64,000 nucleotides of DNA, from the NCBI RefSeq assembly GCF_000969605.1, contig NZ_JZUE01000010.1, positions 124,001 through 188,000 on the forward strand, written 5' to 3'. The position numbers were made by a program, and so were the translations under genes. The stretch's first letter is position 1. Each line of letters opens with the position of its first letter. The DNA is from Aquincola tertiaricarbonis (lineage in GTDB: Bacteria; Pseudomonadota; Gammaproteobacteria; Burkholderiales; Burkholderiaceae_C). Positions 38,359-50,007 of the stretch are shown here, one piece after another. The notes below the pieces were generated by a model. The model was not told the DNA's origin. It was given only the letters and a program-made list of their open reading frames with translations, and made no database searches.

Positions 38359-39149
38359 ATTTCGGCCTCATCATCGTCGGCGACGAGATCCTCTCGGGCA
38401 AGCGGCAGGACAAGCACCTGGCCAAGGTCATCGAGCTGCTGTCCGCCCGCGGCCTGTCGCTGGCCTGGGCCCGCTACGTGGGCGACGACCGCGAGCGCAT
38501 GACCGCCACCCTGCGCGACGCCTTCGCCAGCGGCGACGTGGTCTTCAGCTGCGGCGGCATCGGCGCCACGCCCGACGACCACAGCCGCCAGGCCGCCGCC
38601 GCGGCCCTGGGCGTGCCGCTGGTGCTGCACCCCGAGGCCAAGGCGCTGATCCAGGAGCGCATGCGCGACGTGGCGGCCGAGCAGGGCACCCCCTACGAAC
38701 CCGACCGGCCCGACAACCTGCACCGGCTCAACATGGGCGTGTTCCCCGAGGGCGCGGCCATCATCCCCAACCCGTACAACAAGATCCCGGGCTTCAGCGT
38801 GGGCGAGGTGCATTTCGTGCCCGGCTTCCCGGTGATGGCGCATCCGATGATCGAGTGGCTGCTGGACGGCCGCTATGCCGCGCTGCATGGCAGCCACCGG
38901 CAGGTGGAGCAGTCGGTCATCGTGTTCGGCGGACTGGAAGCCACGCTGACGCCGCTGATGGAGACCGTGGAGCGCGACCACCCCGGCATCAAGGTGTTCA
39001 GCCTGCCCAGCGTCGACCATCCCCAGTACGGCCGCCACATCGAACTGGGCGTCAAGGGTGCCGCCGCCGGCGTGCCGGCCGCCTATGCGCAGCTGCTGGG
39101 CAGCCTGCAAGCGATGCAGCTTTCGCTTGGCCCGGAAATGGTGCGTTGA
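38355..39149 (+). CDS. Molybdopterin-binding (MoCF/CinA-N) domain protein
   Basis: 264 residues. LIIVGDEILSGKRQDKHLAKVIELL, VVFSCGGIGATPDDHSRQA and MGVFPEGAAIIPNPYNKIPGF define the CinA N-terminal MoCF domain; the C-terminal NMN deamidase domain of full CinA is absent. Such stand-alone proteins are called competence/damage-inducible by similarity, but the role is unclear (possibly ADP-ribose pyrophosphatase-like). Last gene of a chain of overlapping plus-strand genes. Confidence 0.88.
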   Translation: MNFGLIIVGDEILSGKRQDKHLAKVIELLSARGLSLAWARYVGDDRERMTATLRDAFASGDVVFSCGGIGATPDDHSRQAAAAALGVPLVLHPEAKALIQERMRDVAAEQGTPYEPDRPDNLHRLNMGVFPEGAAIIPNPYNKIPGFSVGEVHFVPGFPVMAHPMIEWLLDGRYAALHGSHRQVEQSVIVFGGLEATLTPLMETVERDHPGIKVFSLPSVDHPQYGRHIELGVKGAAAGVPAAYAQLLGSLQAMQLSLGPEMVR

Positions 39150-39185
39150 CGCCGCAGCAAGGCGGCCCAAGTCGGTGCGCTCGGC

Positions 39186-39202
39186 TGCACCAAGATGGGG
39201 TT
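39186..39202 (+). promoter_or_regulatory. Possible NtrC binding site upstream of glnA
   Basis: TGCACCA (39186-39192), a perfect NtrC half-site, followed after 3 nt by a weak second half TGGGGTT. It lies about 40 bp upstream of the -24 element, in the usual enhancer range. Confidence 0.35.
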
Positions 39203-39231
39203 TCCATGCCCCGGAACCGGTAAGATTCCGC

Positions 39232-39247
39232 GGGCACACTTTCTGCT
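39232..39247 (+). promoter_or_regulatory. Sigma-54 promoter of glnA
   Basis: GGGCACACTTTCTGCT matches the -24/-12 consensus TGGCACGNNNNTTGCW with GG and GC at the correct distance. The start would be near 39258, giving a leader of about 110 nt. Confidence 0.65.
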
Positions 39248-39368
39248 AATTTCCGATGCGCCTTTTTGGGGCTTGGCAGCCAGCGTTCCTGGGCCGCCTG
39301 CAATTCCCCGATCTGCCGTTTCTTACCCCTAAAACCACCCCAGACCAGCGCCCGCTAGGAGATTCCTG

Positions 39369-40784
39369 ATGGCAAAGACTGTCGCCGACGTGATGACCAT
39401 GGTGAAGGAAAACGAAGTCAAGTTCGTTGACTTCCGCTTCACCGACACCCGCGGCAAGGAACAGCACGTTACGGTTCCCATCTCGCACTTCGACGAAGAC
39501 AAGTTCACCTCCGGCCATGCCTTCGACGGTTCGTCGATCGCCGGCTGGAAGGGCATCGAGGCATCGGACATGCTGCTGATGCCGGACCCGAACACCGCCA
39601 ACATCGACCCGTTCTTCGAAGAGCCGACGGTCATCCTCACCTGCGACGTGCTGGAGCCGGCCGACGGCAAGGCCTATGAGCGCGACCCGCGTTCGCTGGC
39701 CAAGCGCGCCGAGGCCTACCTGAAGTCGTCGGGCCTGGGCGACACCGCCTTCTTCGGCCCCGAACCCGAGTTCTTCGTGTTCGACAGCGTGCGCTGGCAG
39801 GTCGACATGTCGGGCTGCTTCGTGAAGATCGAGTCCGAGGAAGGCGCCTGGAGCACCGGCAAGGACTACGAGCACGGCAACTCCGGCTACCGCCCCACCG
39901 TCAAGGGCGGCTACTTCCCCACGCCGCCGGTTGATTCGGGCCAGGACCTGCGCTCGGAAATGAGCCTGATCCTGGAATCGCTGGGCATCCCCGTCGAAGT
40001 GCACCACCACGAGGTGGCCAACGCCGGCCAGATGGAACTCGGCACCAAGTTCAGCACCCTGCTGCAGCGCGCCGACTGGTGCCAGCTGCAGAAGTACGTG
40101 ATGCAGAACGTGGCGCGCAGCTACGGCAAGACGCTGACCTTCATGCCCAAGCCCATCGTGGGCGACAACGGCTCGGGCATGCACGTGCACCAGTCGGTCT
40201 GGAAGGACGGCAAGAACCTGTTCGCCGGCGACGGCTACGCCGGCCTGAGCGAGTTCGCGCTGTACTACATCGGCGGCATCATCAAGCACGGCCGCGCGCT
40301 GAACGCGATCACCAACCCGACCACCAACAGCTACAAGCGCCTGGTGCCGGGCTTCGAAGCCCCGGTAAAGCTGGCCTACTCGGCCAAGAACCGCTCGGCC
40401 TCGATCCGCATCCCGTTCGTGGCCAACCCGAAGGGCCGCCGCATCGAGGCGCGCTTCCCCGATCCCATGGCCAACCCGTACCTGGCCTTCTCGGCGCTGC
40501 TGATGGCCGGCCTGGACGGCGTGGAAAACAAGATCCATCCGGGCGAAGCCGCCTCGAAGGACCTGTACCACCTGCCGCCGGAAGAGGACAAGCTGATCCC
40601 GACCGTGTGCCACAGCCTGGACCAGGCGCTGGAGTACCTGGACAAGGACCGCGAATTCCTGACCAAGGGCGGCGTGTTCACCGATTCGTACATCGATGCG
40701 TACATCGACCTGAAGATGCAGGAAGTGCAGCGTTTCCGCATGACCACGCACCCGGTCGAGTTCGACATGTACTACAGCCTGTAA
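39369..40784 (+). CDS. glnA: Glutamine synthetase type I
   Basis: 471 residues, dodecameric GSI. Seen: [33 protein letters not shown], the ATP-site [29 protein letters not shown] and the adenylylation loop [10 protein letters not shown] with its Tyr, so regulation by GlnE is expected. Start ATG 39369 follows TAGGAG. A sigma-54 promoter and NtrC half-site upstream and glnLG downstream indicate nitrogen control. Confidence 0.98.
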   Translation: MAKTVADVMTMVKENEVKFVDFRFTDTRGKEQHVTVPISHFDEDKFTSGHAFDGSSIAGWKGIEASDMLLMPDPNTANIDPFFEEPTVILTCDVLEPADGKAYERDPRSLAKRAEAYLKSSGLGDTAFFGPEPEFFVFDSVRWQVDMSGCFVKIESEEGAWSTGKDYEHGNSGYRPTVKGGYFPTPPVDSGQDLRSEMSLILESLGIPVEVHHHEVANAGQMELGTKFSTLLQRADWCQLQKYVMQNVARSYGKTLTFMPKPIVGDNGSGMHVHQSVWKDGKNLFAGDGYAGLSEFALYYIGGIIKHGRALNAITNPTTNSYKRLVPGFEAPVKLAYSAKNRSASIRIPFVANPKGRRIEARFPDPMANPYLAFSALLMAGLDGVENKIHPGEAASKDLYHLPPEEDKLIPTVCHSLDQALEYLDKDREFLTKGGVFTDSYIDAYIDLKMQEVQRFRMTTHPVEFDMYYSL

Positions 40785-40803
40785 GCCCCCCGGGCTTGCC
40801 TCG

Positions 40804-40832
40804 AAGGGACGGCCTCGGCCGTCCCTTTTTCG
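40804..40832 (+). terminator. Terminator after glnA
   Basis: Perfect 10-bp stem AAGGGACGGC/GCCGTCCCTT (40804-40813, 40818-40827) with a CTCG loop, running into TTTTT. It separates glnA from the DUF4124-glnL genes, though partial read-through is usual in this locus. Confidence 0.9.
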
Positions 40833-40893
40833 TTAAAGGAATGGCAATGCCGCTGCAGCACAATCATCGACCCGACCCTTGGAGAGACTCTGC

Positions 40894-41409
40894 ATGACGG
40901 TTCGTCGATGGCTGCTGGTGGTGTTGCTGGCGAATGCAGGAAGTGCGTGGGCGCAGGCCACCACGGTCTACCGCTGCCCGGGCCCGCCGGTGCTCTACAC
41001 CGACCAGCTGAGCCCGCGCGAGGCCCAGGACCGCGGCTGCCGCACCATCGAGAGCGCACCGGTCACCGTCATGCAGAACAGCAAGCCTCGGCCGGTGGCG
41101 TCGCCCAATCCACCCGGCGGCTCGCCCGCCGCGCCGGCGGCGCGTGGCAGCGAAGGCCGCATCGACCCCGGCGAGCAGCGCGCCCGCGATGCCGATGCGC
41201 GCCGCATCCTCGAAGCCGAACTCCGCAAGGAACAGGACCGCCTGGCCACCATGAAGCAGGAATTCAACAACGGCCAGCCCGAGCGGCAAGGCAACGAACG
41301 CAACTACCAGCGCTACCTCGACCGCGTGGAGGAAATGCGCAGCGCCATCCAGCGCAAGGAGGGCGATGTGGAAGCCATCCGCCGCGAGCTGTCGCGCCTG
41401 CCCTCATGA
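40894..41409 (+). CDS. DUF4124-type secreted protein
   Basis: 171 residues. Signal peptide (RRWLLVVLLANAGSAWAQ), then the short DUF4124-like strand set VYRCPGPPVLYTDQLSPREAQDRGCRTIE with two cysteines, a Pro-rich linker, and a predicted coiled coil with many Glu/Arg (EAELRKEQDRLATMKQEFNN). Unknown function. It sits between glnA and glnL and its stop overlaps the glnL ATG, so it is translated with the nitrogen sensor. ATG 40894 follows GGAGAG. Confidence 0.8.
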   Translation: MTVRRWLLVVLLANAGSAWAQATTVYRCPGPPVLYTDQLSPREAQDRGCRTIESAPVTVMQNSKPRPVASPNPPGGSPAAPAARGSEGRIDPGEQRARDADARRILEAELRKEQDRLATMKQEFNNGQPERQGNERNYQRYLDRVEEMRSAIQRKEGDVEAIRRELSRLPS

Positions 41410-42488
41410 AGCAGCCGTCTCATCCGTCGAACCACTTCGACACCTTCGACCTGCTGGCCACGATGATCGCCGTGGCCCGGCCCACCGGCGAATGCCTGTT
41501 CGCCAATGCGAGCTTCGAGCAGGTGATGGGCCTGTCGCGGCGCACGCTGCAACGCGGCTCGCTGCTGGATTGTTTCGTCGAGCCGCAGCAGCTGCGCGAC
41601 ACGCTGCTGGCGGTGGCCCGCAACGACTACGCCACCGGCCGCTTCGAGGCCGCACTGCGCCGCCAGCCCAACGTGCACCTGGAGCCGATGCCGGTGCATG
41701 TGATCGTCAACCAGATCGACGGCGAGACCGAGCGCGTCCTGGTCGAGGTGATCGAGATCGAGCAGCAGACCCGCCACGACCGCGAGGAGCGCACGCTGGG
41801 GCAGGTGAAGGCCAACAAGGAGCTGATCCGCAACCTGGCGCACGAGATCAAGAACCCGCTGGGCGGCATCCGCGGCGCGGCGCAGCTGCTGGAGATGGAG
41901 CTCGAATCGAAGGAGTTGACCGAGTACACGCAGGTGATCGTGCAGGAAGCCGACCGGCTGCAGGCGCTGGTGGACCGGCTGCTGGCGCCGCACCGTCGCC
42001 CGCACGTGGTGAGCGACGTCAACATCCACGAGGTGTGCGAGCGGGTGCGGGCGCTGATCACCGCGGAGTTTCCGCGCGGGCTGACGATCGAGCGCGACTA
42101 CGACATCTCGATCCCCGAGTTCCGCGGCGACCGCGAACAGCTGATCCAGGCGGTGCTGAACATCGCGCACAACGCGGCGCAGGCGCTGCACGAGCGCATC
42201 TTCGCGGGCGACGCCTGCATCTGGCTGCGCACCCGCATCGCGCGGCAGATCACCATCGGCAAGAACCGCTTCCGGCTGGCACTTGAATTGCATATCGAGG
42301 ACAACGGCCCGGGAGTACCGGAGTCCATCAGCGATCGCATCTTCTACCCCTTGGTATCGGGGCGCGATGGCGGGTCGGGCTTGGGGCTCACGTTGGCGCA
42401 GACCTTCGTGCAGCAGCACCAGGGCACGATCGAATGCGACAGCGTTCCGGGGCGGACGGTGTTCAAGATCGTGATCCCGCTGCCGTGA
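41406..42488 (+). CDS. glnL: Nitrogen regulation sensor kinase NtrB
   Basis: 360 residues, cytoplasmic (no membrane helix). PAS domain at about 15-115 (DLLATMIAVARPTGECLFANASFEQVMGLSR), H box NLAHEIKNPLGGIRGAAQLLE with the phosphorylated His near 146, N box NIAHNAAQAL, G boxes DNGPGVPESISDRIFYPLVSGRDGGSGLGLTLAQ. Phosphorylates NtrC when nitrogen is low, controlled by PII. Coupled to the preceding DUF4124 gene by an ATGA overlap. Confidence 0.96.
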   Translation: MKQPSHPSNHFDTFDLLATMIAVARPTGECLFANASFEQVMGLSRRTLQRGSLLDCFVEPQQLRDTLLAVARNDYATGRFEAALRRQPNVHLEPMPVHVIVNQIDGETERVLVEVIEIEQQTRHDREERTLGQVKANKELIRNLAHEIKNPLGGIRGAAQLLEMELESKELTEYTQVIVQEADRLQALVDRLLAPHRRPHVVSDVNIHEVCERVRALITAEFPRGLTIERDYDISIPEFRGDREQLIQAVLNIAHNAAQALHERIFAGDACIWLRTRIARQITIGKNRFRLALELHIEDNGPGVPESISDRIFYPLVSGRDGGSGLGLTLAQTFVQQHQGTIECDSVPGRTVFKIVIPLP

Positions 42489-42519
42489 TCACACCGCTCT
42501 AGAAAGCAACTCCGCGCGC

Positions 42520-44193
<1,674 letters not shown>

Positions 44194-44281
44194 CGCGCCC
44201 CGCGCGGGCGCTTCATGGATTCAAGCCGGGCGGTGCGCCGGCCGATACCCCAACGGTCTCTAGCCGTTGTAAAGGTTCGCC

Positions 44282-45835
44282 GTGTCGCTGTTGAACCGCC
44301 TGCGCTTGTCCCACAAGCTGTGGGCCGCCATCCTGTGCCTGCAGTTGCTGCTGGTGACGGCCGGCGGCCTGGGCCTGATGCGTTCATTCGCCATGGCGCG
44401 CGATGCCGCCGGCGCCGAAGCCGCGCTGGCCCGCCTGGCCGAACGCGCGGTGCAATGGAAGGCCGCCGCCGAGGCCGCTGCCATCCGCAGCATCGCCGGC
44501 GCCATCGGCGCCGACCCTGCGGTGGCCGCCTGGTTCAAGGACGCGGTGGCTGCCGATCCCCAGCGCATCGCGGCGCTGCGCGACGAAGTGCTGGCCCTGG
44601 CCACCTCGCCGGAGGACCAGGCCATCAGCGACCGCGTGCGCGCCCTGGGCAGCACGCTGGACGCGGTGAACGAACGCATTCGCCAGGCGATGACCGCGGG
44701 CGATCCATCGGCGGTGGAAGAGCTGGTCAAGCAGCAATACGAGCCCGCCACCAAGGCCTATGTGGCCGGCATCGACGAATTCGCCGCCTGGCAGGTGCAG
44801 CGTGCCCAGCAGGCCCGGCTCGATGCCGAAGCCGGGCGCGCGACGCTGGCCTGGGAACTGGCCGCCGGTGCGCTGGCGGTGCTGGTGATGTCGGGCGTGG
44901 CCGGTGCGCTGCTGGTGCGCTCCATCCAGCGGCCGCTGGACCAGGCGGTGCAGGCGGCCGACGCCATTGCACAGGGCGACCTTACCCGCCGCATCGACAC
45001 CACGCGCGGCGATGAATTTGGCGCACTGATGCGCGCGCTGCATCACATGAACGGTGCGCTCTCCACCATGGTGGGCAGCGTGCGGGCTTCCACCGAAGGC
45101 CTGCAGCAGGCCTCGGCCGAGATCGCCAGCGGCAATGCCGACCTCTCCAACCGCACCGAGCAGGCGGCCAGCAGCCTGCAGGAAACCGCGAGCGCGATGG
45201 AGCAGCTGACGGGCACCGTGCGCCAGAGCGCCGATGCCGCCACCACCGCCAACCAGCTGGCCCATTCGGCGGCCGAGGTGGCCCAGCGCGGCGGCACCGT
45301 GGTGGGCCAGGTGGTGGCCACGATGGACGAGATCCAGGCCAGTGCGCGCCGCATCGCCGACATCATCGGCACCATCGATGGCATCGCCTTCCAGACCAAC
45401 ATCCTGGCGCTGAACGCCGCAGTGGAAGCGGCGCGGGCCGGCGAGCAGGGCCGCGGCTTTGCGGTGGTGGCTTCCGAGGTACGCAGCCTGGCGCAGCGCT
45501 CCGGCGAGGCCGCACGCGAGATCCGCGGGCTGATCGGCAGCAGCGTGGAGCGGGTGGACACCGGCAGCCGCCTGGTGGGCGACGCCGGCCGCACGATGCA
45601 GGAGATCGTGGCCAGCGTGCAGCGCGTGGCCGACATCGTGGGCGAGATCACCGCCTCGGCCAGCGAGCAGAGCCAGGGCATCGGCGAAGTTGGCCAGGCC
45701 GTCAGCCAGCTCGACCACATGACCCAGCAGAACGCGGCGCTGGTGGAGCAATCCGCCGCCGCCGCCGAAAGCCTCAAGGCGCAGGCGGTGAGCCTGTCCG
45801 GCGCCGTGGCCCGTTTCCGCGTGGTGGCCGGCTGA
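44282..45835 (+). CDS. Methyl-accepting chemotaxis protein
   Basis: 517 residues. Two membrane helices ([21 protein letters not shown] and [20 protein letters not shown]) bracket a helical periplasmic sensor domain of about 150 residues. Then a HAMP domain ([27 protein letters not shown]) and a signalling domain with the conserved hairpin tip [33 protein letters not shown]. No C-terminal NWETF-type CheR tether. Start GTG 44282 with AAAGG upstream. Paralogue of the next gene. Confidence 0.95.
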   Translation: MSLLNRLRLSHKLWAAILCLQLLLVTAGGLGLMRSFAMARDAAGAEAALARLAERAVQWKAAAEAAAIRSIAGAIGADPAVAAWFKDAVAADPQRIAALRDEVLALATSPEDQAISDRVRALGSTLDAVNERIRQAMTAGDPSAVEELVKQQYEPATKAYVAGIDEFAAWQVQRAQQARLDAEAGRATLAWELAAGALAVLVMSGVAGALLVRSIQRPLDQAVQAADAIAQGDLTRRIDTTRGDEFGALMRALHHMNGALSTMVGSVRASTEGLQQASAEIASGNADLSNRTEQAASSLQETASAMEQLTGTVRQSADAATTANQLAHSAAEVAQRGGTVVGQVVATMDEIQASARRIADIIGTIDGIAFQTNILALNAAVEAARAGEQGRGFAVVASEVRSLAQRSGEAAREIRGLIGSSVERVDTGSRLVGDAGRTMQEIVASVQRVADIVGEITASASEQSQGIGEVGQAVSQLDHMTQQNAALVEQSAAAAESLKAQAVSLSGAVARFRVVAG

Positions 45836-45888
45836 TCGCCCGACCCCGCATCCCGTTCCTTTGGAATCCGCAGTGGAGTGATGACCCG

Positions 45889-47436
45889 ATGAAGTTCGAG
45901 AACCTGCGCCTGTCAGGCAAGTTGTGGGGCGTGATGGTGGCGCTGCAGGTGGTGATGGTGGGCGGCGCCGGCGTGGCGCTGCAGCAGGCCACCGCCATCA
46001 GCGACCAGGCCCTGGCCGACCAGGCGAGCAGCCATGCGCTGGTGGAGCAGGCCACGCTCTGGAAAGGCCTGACCGAGACCGCCGTGGCCCGCAGCATGGC
46101 CGCCGTGGTGAGCACCGACCCCGCGGTGGGCGAGCTGTTCAAGGAGAACGTGGCCAAGGACGCGCCCTTCATCACCAAGCTGCGCGAGCAGCTGATGAAG
46201 AAGGCGCAGACGCCCGAGGACAAGAAGCTGGCCCCGGTGATCGCCGCCAACGGCAAGGCCGTGCTGGCCACCAGCGCCAAGGCCAAGGAAGCCGGCGCCA
46301 GCGGCGACCGCGCGAAGATGGACAGCATCCTCAAGGGCGAGTACCAGCCCGCGGTGGCGGCCTACCTGGCCAGTATCGACGAGTTCGGCCAGCTGCAGCG
46401 CCGCAAGGCCGAGCAGGCCGCGGCCGACGCCACCAGCGCGCGCAGCCGCGTCATCACCATCGCCGCCGGCCTGGGCCTGCTGGTGCTGGTGCTGGGCGCA
46501 GCCGCCACGGCCATGCTGGTGCGCTCCATCCAGCGTCCGCTGGACGAGGCGGTGCAGACAGCCAATGCCATCGCCGAAGGCGACCTGACCCGCCGCATCG
46601 ACACCAGCCGCGGCGACGAGATCGGCGCGCTGATGCGGGCGTTGCGCCACATGAACGATGCGCTGGCCGGCATGGTGGGCAGCGTGCGCCAGTCCACCGA
46701 CAGCATCCACCATGCGTCGTCGGAGATCGCCACCGGCAATGCCGACCTGTCGATGCGCACCGAGCAGACGGCCAGCAACCTGCAGCAGACGGCCAGCAGC
46801 ATGGAGCAGCTGACGGGCACGGTGCGCCAGAGTGCCGATGCCGCCAGCACCGCCAACCAGCTGGCGCATTCGGCGGCCCAGGTGGCCCAGCGCGGCGGCG
46901 ACGTGGTGACCCAGGTGGTGGCCACGATGGGCGACATCCAGACCAGCTCGCAGAAGATCGCCGACATCATCGGCACCATCGACGGCATCGCCTTCCAGAC
47001 CAACATCCTGGCGCTGAATGCGGCGGTGGAAGCCGCCCGCGCGGGCGAACAGGGCCGCGGCTTCGCGGTGGTGGCCGGCGAGGTGCGCAGCCTGGCCCAG
47101 CGCAGCGCCGAAGCCGCCAAGGAGATCAAGAGCCTGATCGGCGCCAGCGTGGACCGCGTGGAATCGGGCACCCGCCTGGTGGGCGATGCCGGCCGCACGA
47201 TGAACGAGATCGTGGCCAGCGTGCAGCGCGTGAGCGACATCATCGGCGAGATCACCGCCTCGGCCGCCGAGCAGAGCATGGGCATCGGCGAGGTGAACAC
47301 CGCCGTCACCCAGCTGGACCAGATGACGCAGCAGAACGCGGCGCTGGTCGAGCAGTCGGCCGCCGCGGCCGAAAGCCTGAAGTCGCAGGCCGAGCAGCTG
47401 GCCGGCGCGGTGTCGCGCTTCCGCATCGCGGCCTGA
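45889..47436 (+). CDS. Methyl-accepting chemotaxis protein
   Basis: 515 residues, same architecture as the gene before it and clearly a tandem duplicate: near-identical HAMP and signalling regions, while the periplasmic sensor (about residues 30-185) has diverged (for example [32 protein letters not shown] compared with the corresponding [18 protein letters not shown] segment). This suggests two related receptors with different ligands. Start ATG 45889. The ligand cannot be inferred; no che genes are in the window. Confidence 0.95.
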   Translation: MKFENLRLSGKLWGVMVALQVVMVGGAGVALQQATAISDQALADQASSHALVEQATLWKGLTETAVARSMAAVVSTDPAVGELFKENVAKDAPFITKLREQLMKKAQTPEDKKLAPVIAANGKAVLATSAKAKEAGASGDRAKMDSILKGEYQPAVAAYLASIDEFGQLQRRKAEQAAADATSARSRVITIAAGLGLLVLVLGAAATAMLVRSIQRPLDEAVQTANAIAEGDLTRRIDTSRGDEIGALMRALRHMNDALAGMVGSVRQSTDSIHHASSEIATGNADLSMRTEQTASNLQQTASSMEQLTGTVRQSADAASTANQLAHSAAQVAQRGGDVVTQVVATMGDIQTSSQKIADIIGTIDGIAFQTNILALNAAVEAARAGEQGRGFAVVAGEVRSLAQRSAEAAKEIKSLIGASVDRVESGTRLVGDAGRTMNEIVASVQRVSDIIGEITASAAEQSMGIGEVNTAVTQLDQMTQQNAALVEQSAAAAESLKSQAEQLAGAVSRFRIAA

Positions 47437-47472
47437 GCAGGGCCCCCAGGCGCGCGGCGCTGTGACGCGAAC

Positions 47473-48249
47473 TCAGGCGGCCGGCAGGCCCAGCTCCACC
47501 ACCACCGGTGCGTGGTCGCTGGGCCGTTCGTTCTTGCGCGGCAGCTTGTCGATGGTGCAGGCGGTGACGCGAGGCTTGAGTGCCGGGCTCACCAGGATGT
47601 GGTCGATGCGCAGGCCCTGGTTCTTGCGGAAGGCCAGGCCGCGGTAGTCCCACCAGCTCCAGCTCTTGGGCGGCTGGTCGAACAGCCGGAAGGCATCGAC
47701 CAGGCCCATGTCCAGCAGGGCGCGGAAGTGCGCCCGCTCTTCCGGCGTGCAGTGGATCTGCCCGGCCCAGGCCAGCGGATCGTGCACGTCGCAGTCTTCC
47801 GGCGCGATGTTGAAGTCGCCCATCAGCACCAGTTGCGGATGGGCCGCCAGCTCGCTGGCCAGCCACGCGCGCAGGCCGTCGAGCCAGCGCATCTTGTAGG
47901 CGAACTTGTCGCTGGCCGGCGCCTGCCCGTTCGGGAAGTAGGCGCCGATCACCCGCACCCCGGCCACCGTGCCGGCGATGACGCGGGCCTGCTCGTCCTC
48001 CACGCCCACGATGTTCCTGGCGATGGCGTCGGCCGGCGTGCGCGACAGCAGCGCCACGCCGTTGTAGGTCTTCTGGCCGAACCACTGCGGGTGGTAACCC
48101 GCGGCGCTCAGCGCCTCATGCGGGAACTTGTCGTCGGTCAGCTTGGTTTCCTGCAGCACCATGGCATCGGGCTGGTGCAGGGCCAGCCAGTCCAGCAGCT
48201 GCGGCAGCCGCACGGCAAGGGAGTTCACGTTCCAGGTGGCGAGTTTCAA
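47473..48249 (-). CDS. xthA: Exodeoxyribonuclease III
   Basis: 258 residues, AP endonuclease of base excision repair. Motifs: KLATWNVNSLAVRLPQLLDWL, LQETKLTDDKFP, VIGAYFPNGQ, LMGDFNIAPEDCDVHDP, RIDHILVSPALK and the final SDHAPVVVEL with the catalytic Asp-His. No ATG is suitable; TTG 48249 starts exactly at the family N terminus (MKLATWN) and has AGGA a few nt upstream, so it is taken as the start. Confidence 0.93.
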   Translation of the reverse strand: MKLATWNVNSLAVRLPQLLDWLALHQPDAMVLQETKLTDDKFPHEALSAAGYHPQWFGQKTYNGVALLSRTPADAIARNIVGVEDEQARVIAGTVAGVRVIGAYFPNGQAPASDKFAYKMRWLDGLRAWLASELAAHPQLVLMGDFNIAPEDCDVHDPLAWAGQIHCTPEERAHFRALLDMGLVDAFRLFDQPPKSWSWWDYRGLAFRKNQGLRIDHILVSPALKPRVTACTIDKLPRKNERPSDHAPVVVELGLPAA

Positions 48250-48520
48250 GGCCGTCCTAACCGATTGGATTTGAAAGGGGCGCGTGCGCCAGGCGGGTCG
48301 AGGCTGCCCCGCCACTTCTTGCGCGTGCACGCTTCAGGTCGGTGCGTCGCGCGGTGTTCTTGGCATCCTACAAGCTGAGCTCCTGCATCCTGACGCAGGC
48401 CGCGCTGCGCCGGGCTGACCGTGATGCAAGTTAGGGGGGCTCGAACACGACGGATCCCAGGCCCGGCACGGAGGCCATGAGCTGTGCTACGGTGACTTCG
48501 AGCAGGAGGGCACTTGCACC

Positions 48521-49777
48521 ATGAGACAGCTTCATGCACTCGGCCTCACCGTCATCATGGTCGCAACGCCGGGCTTCGCATCGTCGACGCCACAGGATGT
48601 CTTTCTCGACAAGGTGTTCGACTATCGCTGGGAAAGGGCAACGGGCTCGGTGAGGGAGCTTCCATTCAGCTTTGCGCCAGCCGCCGATCTCGACATTTCC
48701 TCGATTGTGGCTTCGAACGTTGCGATGACCGGACGCTTTGGTGGTGCACTGAGTCGCATGGATGGCGGCGTGAACGACATCAACGTTCCGGCGACTCTGC
48801 TCGTGCAGCTCACGCAGCAGCCCTTTGGAACGCAGCTCCGGCTGAGAGATGAGCAGCGGAAGGTGCTTGGCACGAACCCCGTGGATCTGGAGCTTGGTGT
48901 CGCAGGCACCAGGACGTTCACCCCGCGGCTCGGCAGCTATGAACTGCTCACGGTGATGGGCGGCCTGCCGGAGTCCAGCGTCAAGGCCACCGGCGATCTG
49001 CGCGTTGCGTTGCGCAACACGCTGTCGGTTCAGGCGCCCGCCTCGCAGACAACCCCGCGCTCGGGTCTGCTGCAGCGCCTGGACAACTGGCGCGATGGCT
49101 TGCAGGACCGCCTGTTCTTCTTCAACAGCGACTCGAATGAGCGGCCGACCCTGACGCCAGGCTATCTCGACAGACGGACCGACGCGACCGACCTGCTGCG
49201 CAACGATTGGCAGTCGAACGCGGCGCCGACCCTTGGCGACCTCGGCATATGGCTGCAAACGGCTTCGCCGGCTTCGATAGCCCACTCGCTGCCGGGCACC
49301 TCCGCGCCGATTCGTCTCGAGTTCGACCTCTCGATCCTTGAGCCGAACACGACGTTCCGTGTGCTGCTTGGTGGATTCACTGTCTACCGAACCGAATCCT
49401 TTGCAAGCGCCGTGAGCCTGCGGCACATCGATCTCACGCTGCAGCCTGTCGACGCCACCGAGATCACCTTCCTGGTCGATTCGGGCGTCGCAGGGAGTTC
49501 CGCCGTCGTCTCGAACATCAGCGTCGGCGACATCCGGCTGGAGCAGGGCGAATGGGCCACGCGAGACCACGGTGCTGCCACGTGGGTCTACTCGGTGACA
49601 AGCGCGCAGATCGACACGATCAACGCGCTGACAGCGGTGCCCGAGCCCGCATCGGTCGTCATGATGCTGAGCGGCCTCGCTCTTATCGGGGCAATGGCAG
49701 GTCGCCGCGCCACATGGCCGCCGGCCGGCTGGGGTGGCCTGCCAAGCAGCCAGGTCAGACGCGGACGCCCTGATTGA
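48521..49777 (+). CDS. PEP-CTERM exosortase-target protein
   Basis: 418 residues. Signal peptide (LHALGLTVIMVATPGFASS), a beta-rich body without recognised domain, and a PEP-CTERM signal VPEPASVVMMLSGLALIGAMAGRR near the end (residues about 374-397): VPEP, hydrophobic helix, Arg cluster. Unusually, about 20 more residues (TWPPAGWGGLPSSQVRRGRPD) follow. Exosortase cuts and anchors such proteins, often with exopolysaccharide; no exosortase gene is in the window. Base composition is visibly less GC-rich than neighbours, with more A/T third positions, a sign of transfer. Confidence 0.82.
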   Translation: MRQLHALGLTVIMVATPGFASSTPQDVFLDKVFDYRWERATGSVRELPFSFAPAADLDISSIVASNVAMTGRFGGALSRMDGGVNDINVPATLLVQLTQQPFGTQLRLRDEQRKVLGTNPVDLELGVAGTRTFTPRLGSYELLTVMGGLPESSVKATGDLRVALRNTLSVQAPASQTTPRSGLLQRLDNWRDGLQDRLFFFNSDSNERPTLTPGYLDRRTDATDLLRNDWQSNAAPTLGDLGIWLQTASPASIAHSLPGTSAPIRLEFDLSILEPNTTFRVLLGGFTVYRTESFASAVSLRHIDLTLQPVDATEITFLVDSGVAGSSAVVSNISVGDIRLEQGEWATRDHGAATWVYSVTSAQIDTINALTAVPEPASVVMMLSGLALIGAMAGRRATWPPAGWGGLPSSQVRRGRPD

Positions 49778-50007
49778 GCCCATGACTTTGGCGGGAGGCG
49801 CAGGAGAGCCCTCTTCGCCAGCACGAACCTGGACGGTCAGCTCTGCCAACGTGGCACGGAGCAGTTCGTGCCCGTGGGCATGACCGCCGACACCTGGCGA
49901 CTGCCAACGTAGGGGTACCGCCGGCACATCCGGCGACATGACACTCGGCGCTGGATCGAGCGCCCGCCGTGGTCACTGGCGGCTGCTCCAGGCGTGGGAG
50001 GCGACGG

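Noticed and set aside
39274-39290. Second sigma-54-like sequence TTGGCAGCCAGCGTTCC before glnA
   Set aside because: The distance between the GG and the -12 element is off by one and GC is missing; the site at 39232 is much better.
48250-48520. Small gene or RNA between xthA and the PEP-CTERM gene
   Set aside because: No open frame with start and ribosome site and no strong structure; likely just divergent promoters.
49778-50007. Possible transposase or other gene remnant after the PEP-CTERM gene
   Set aside because: One frame gives a short protein-like stretch (STNLDGQLCQRGTEQF), but it is too short to support any family.
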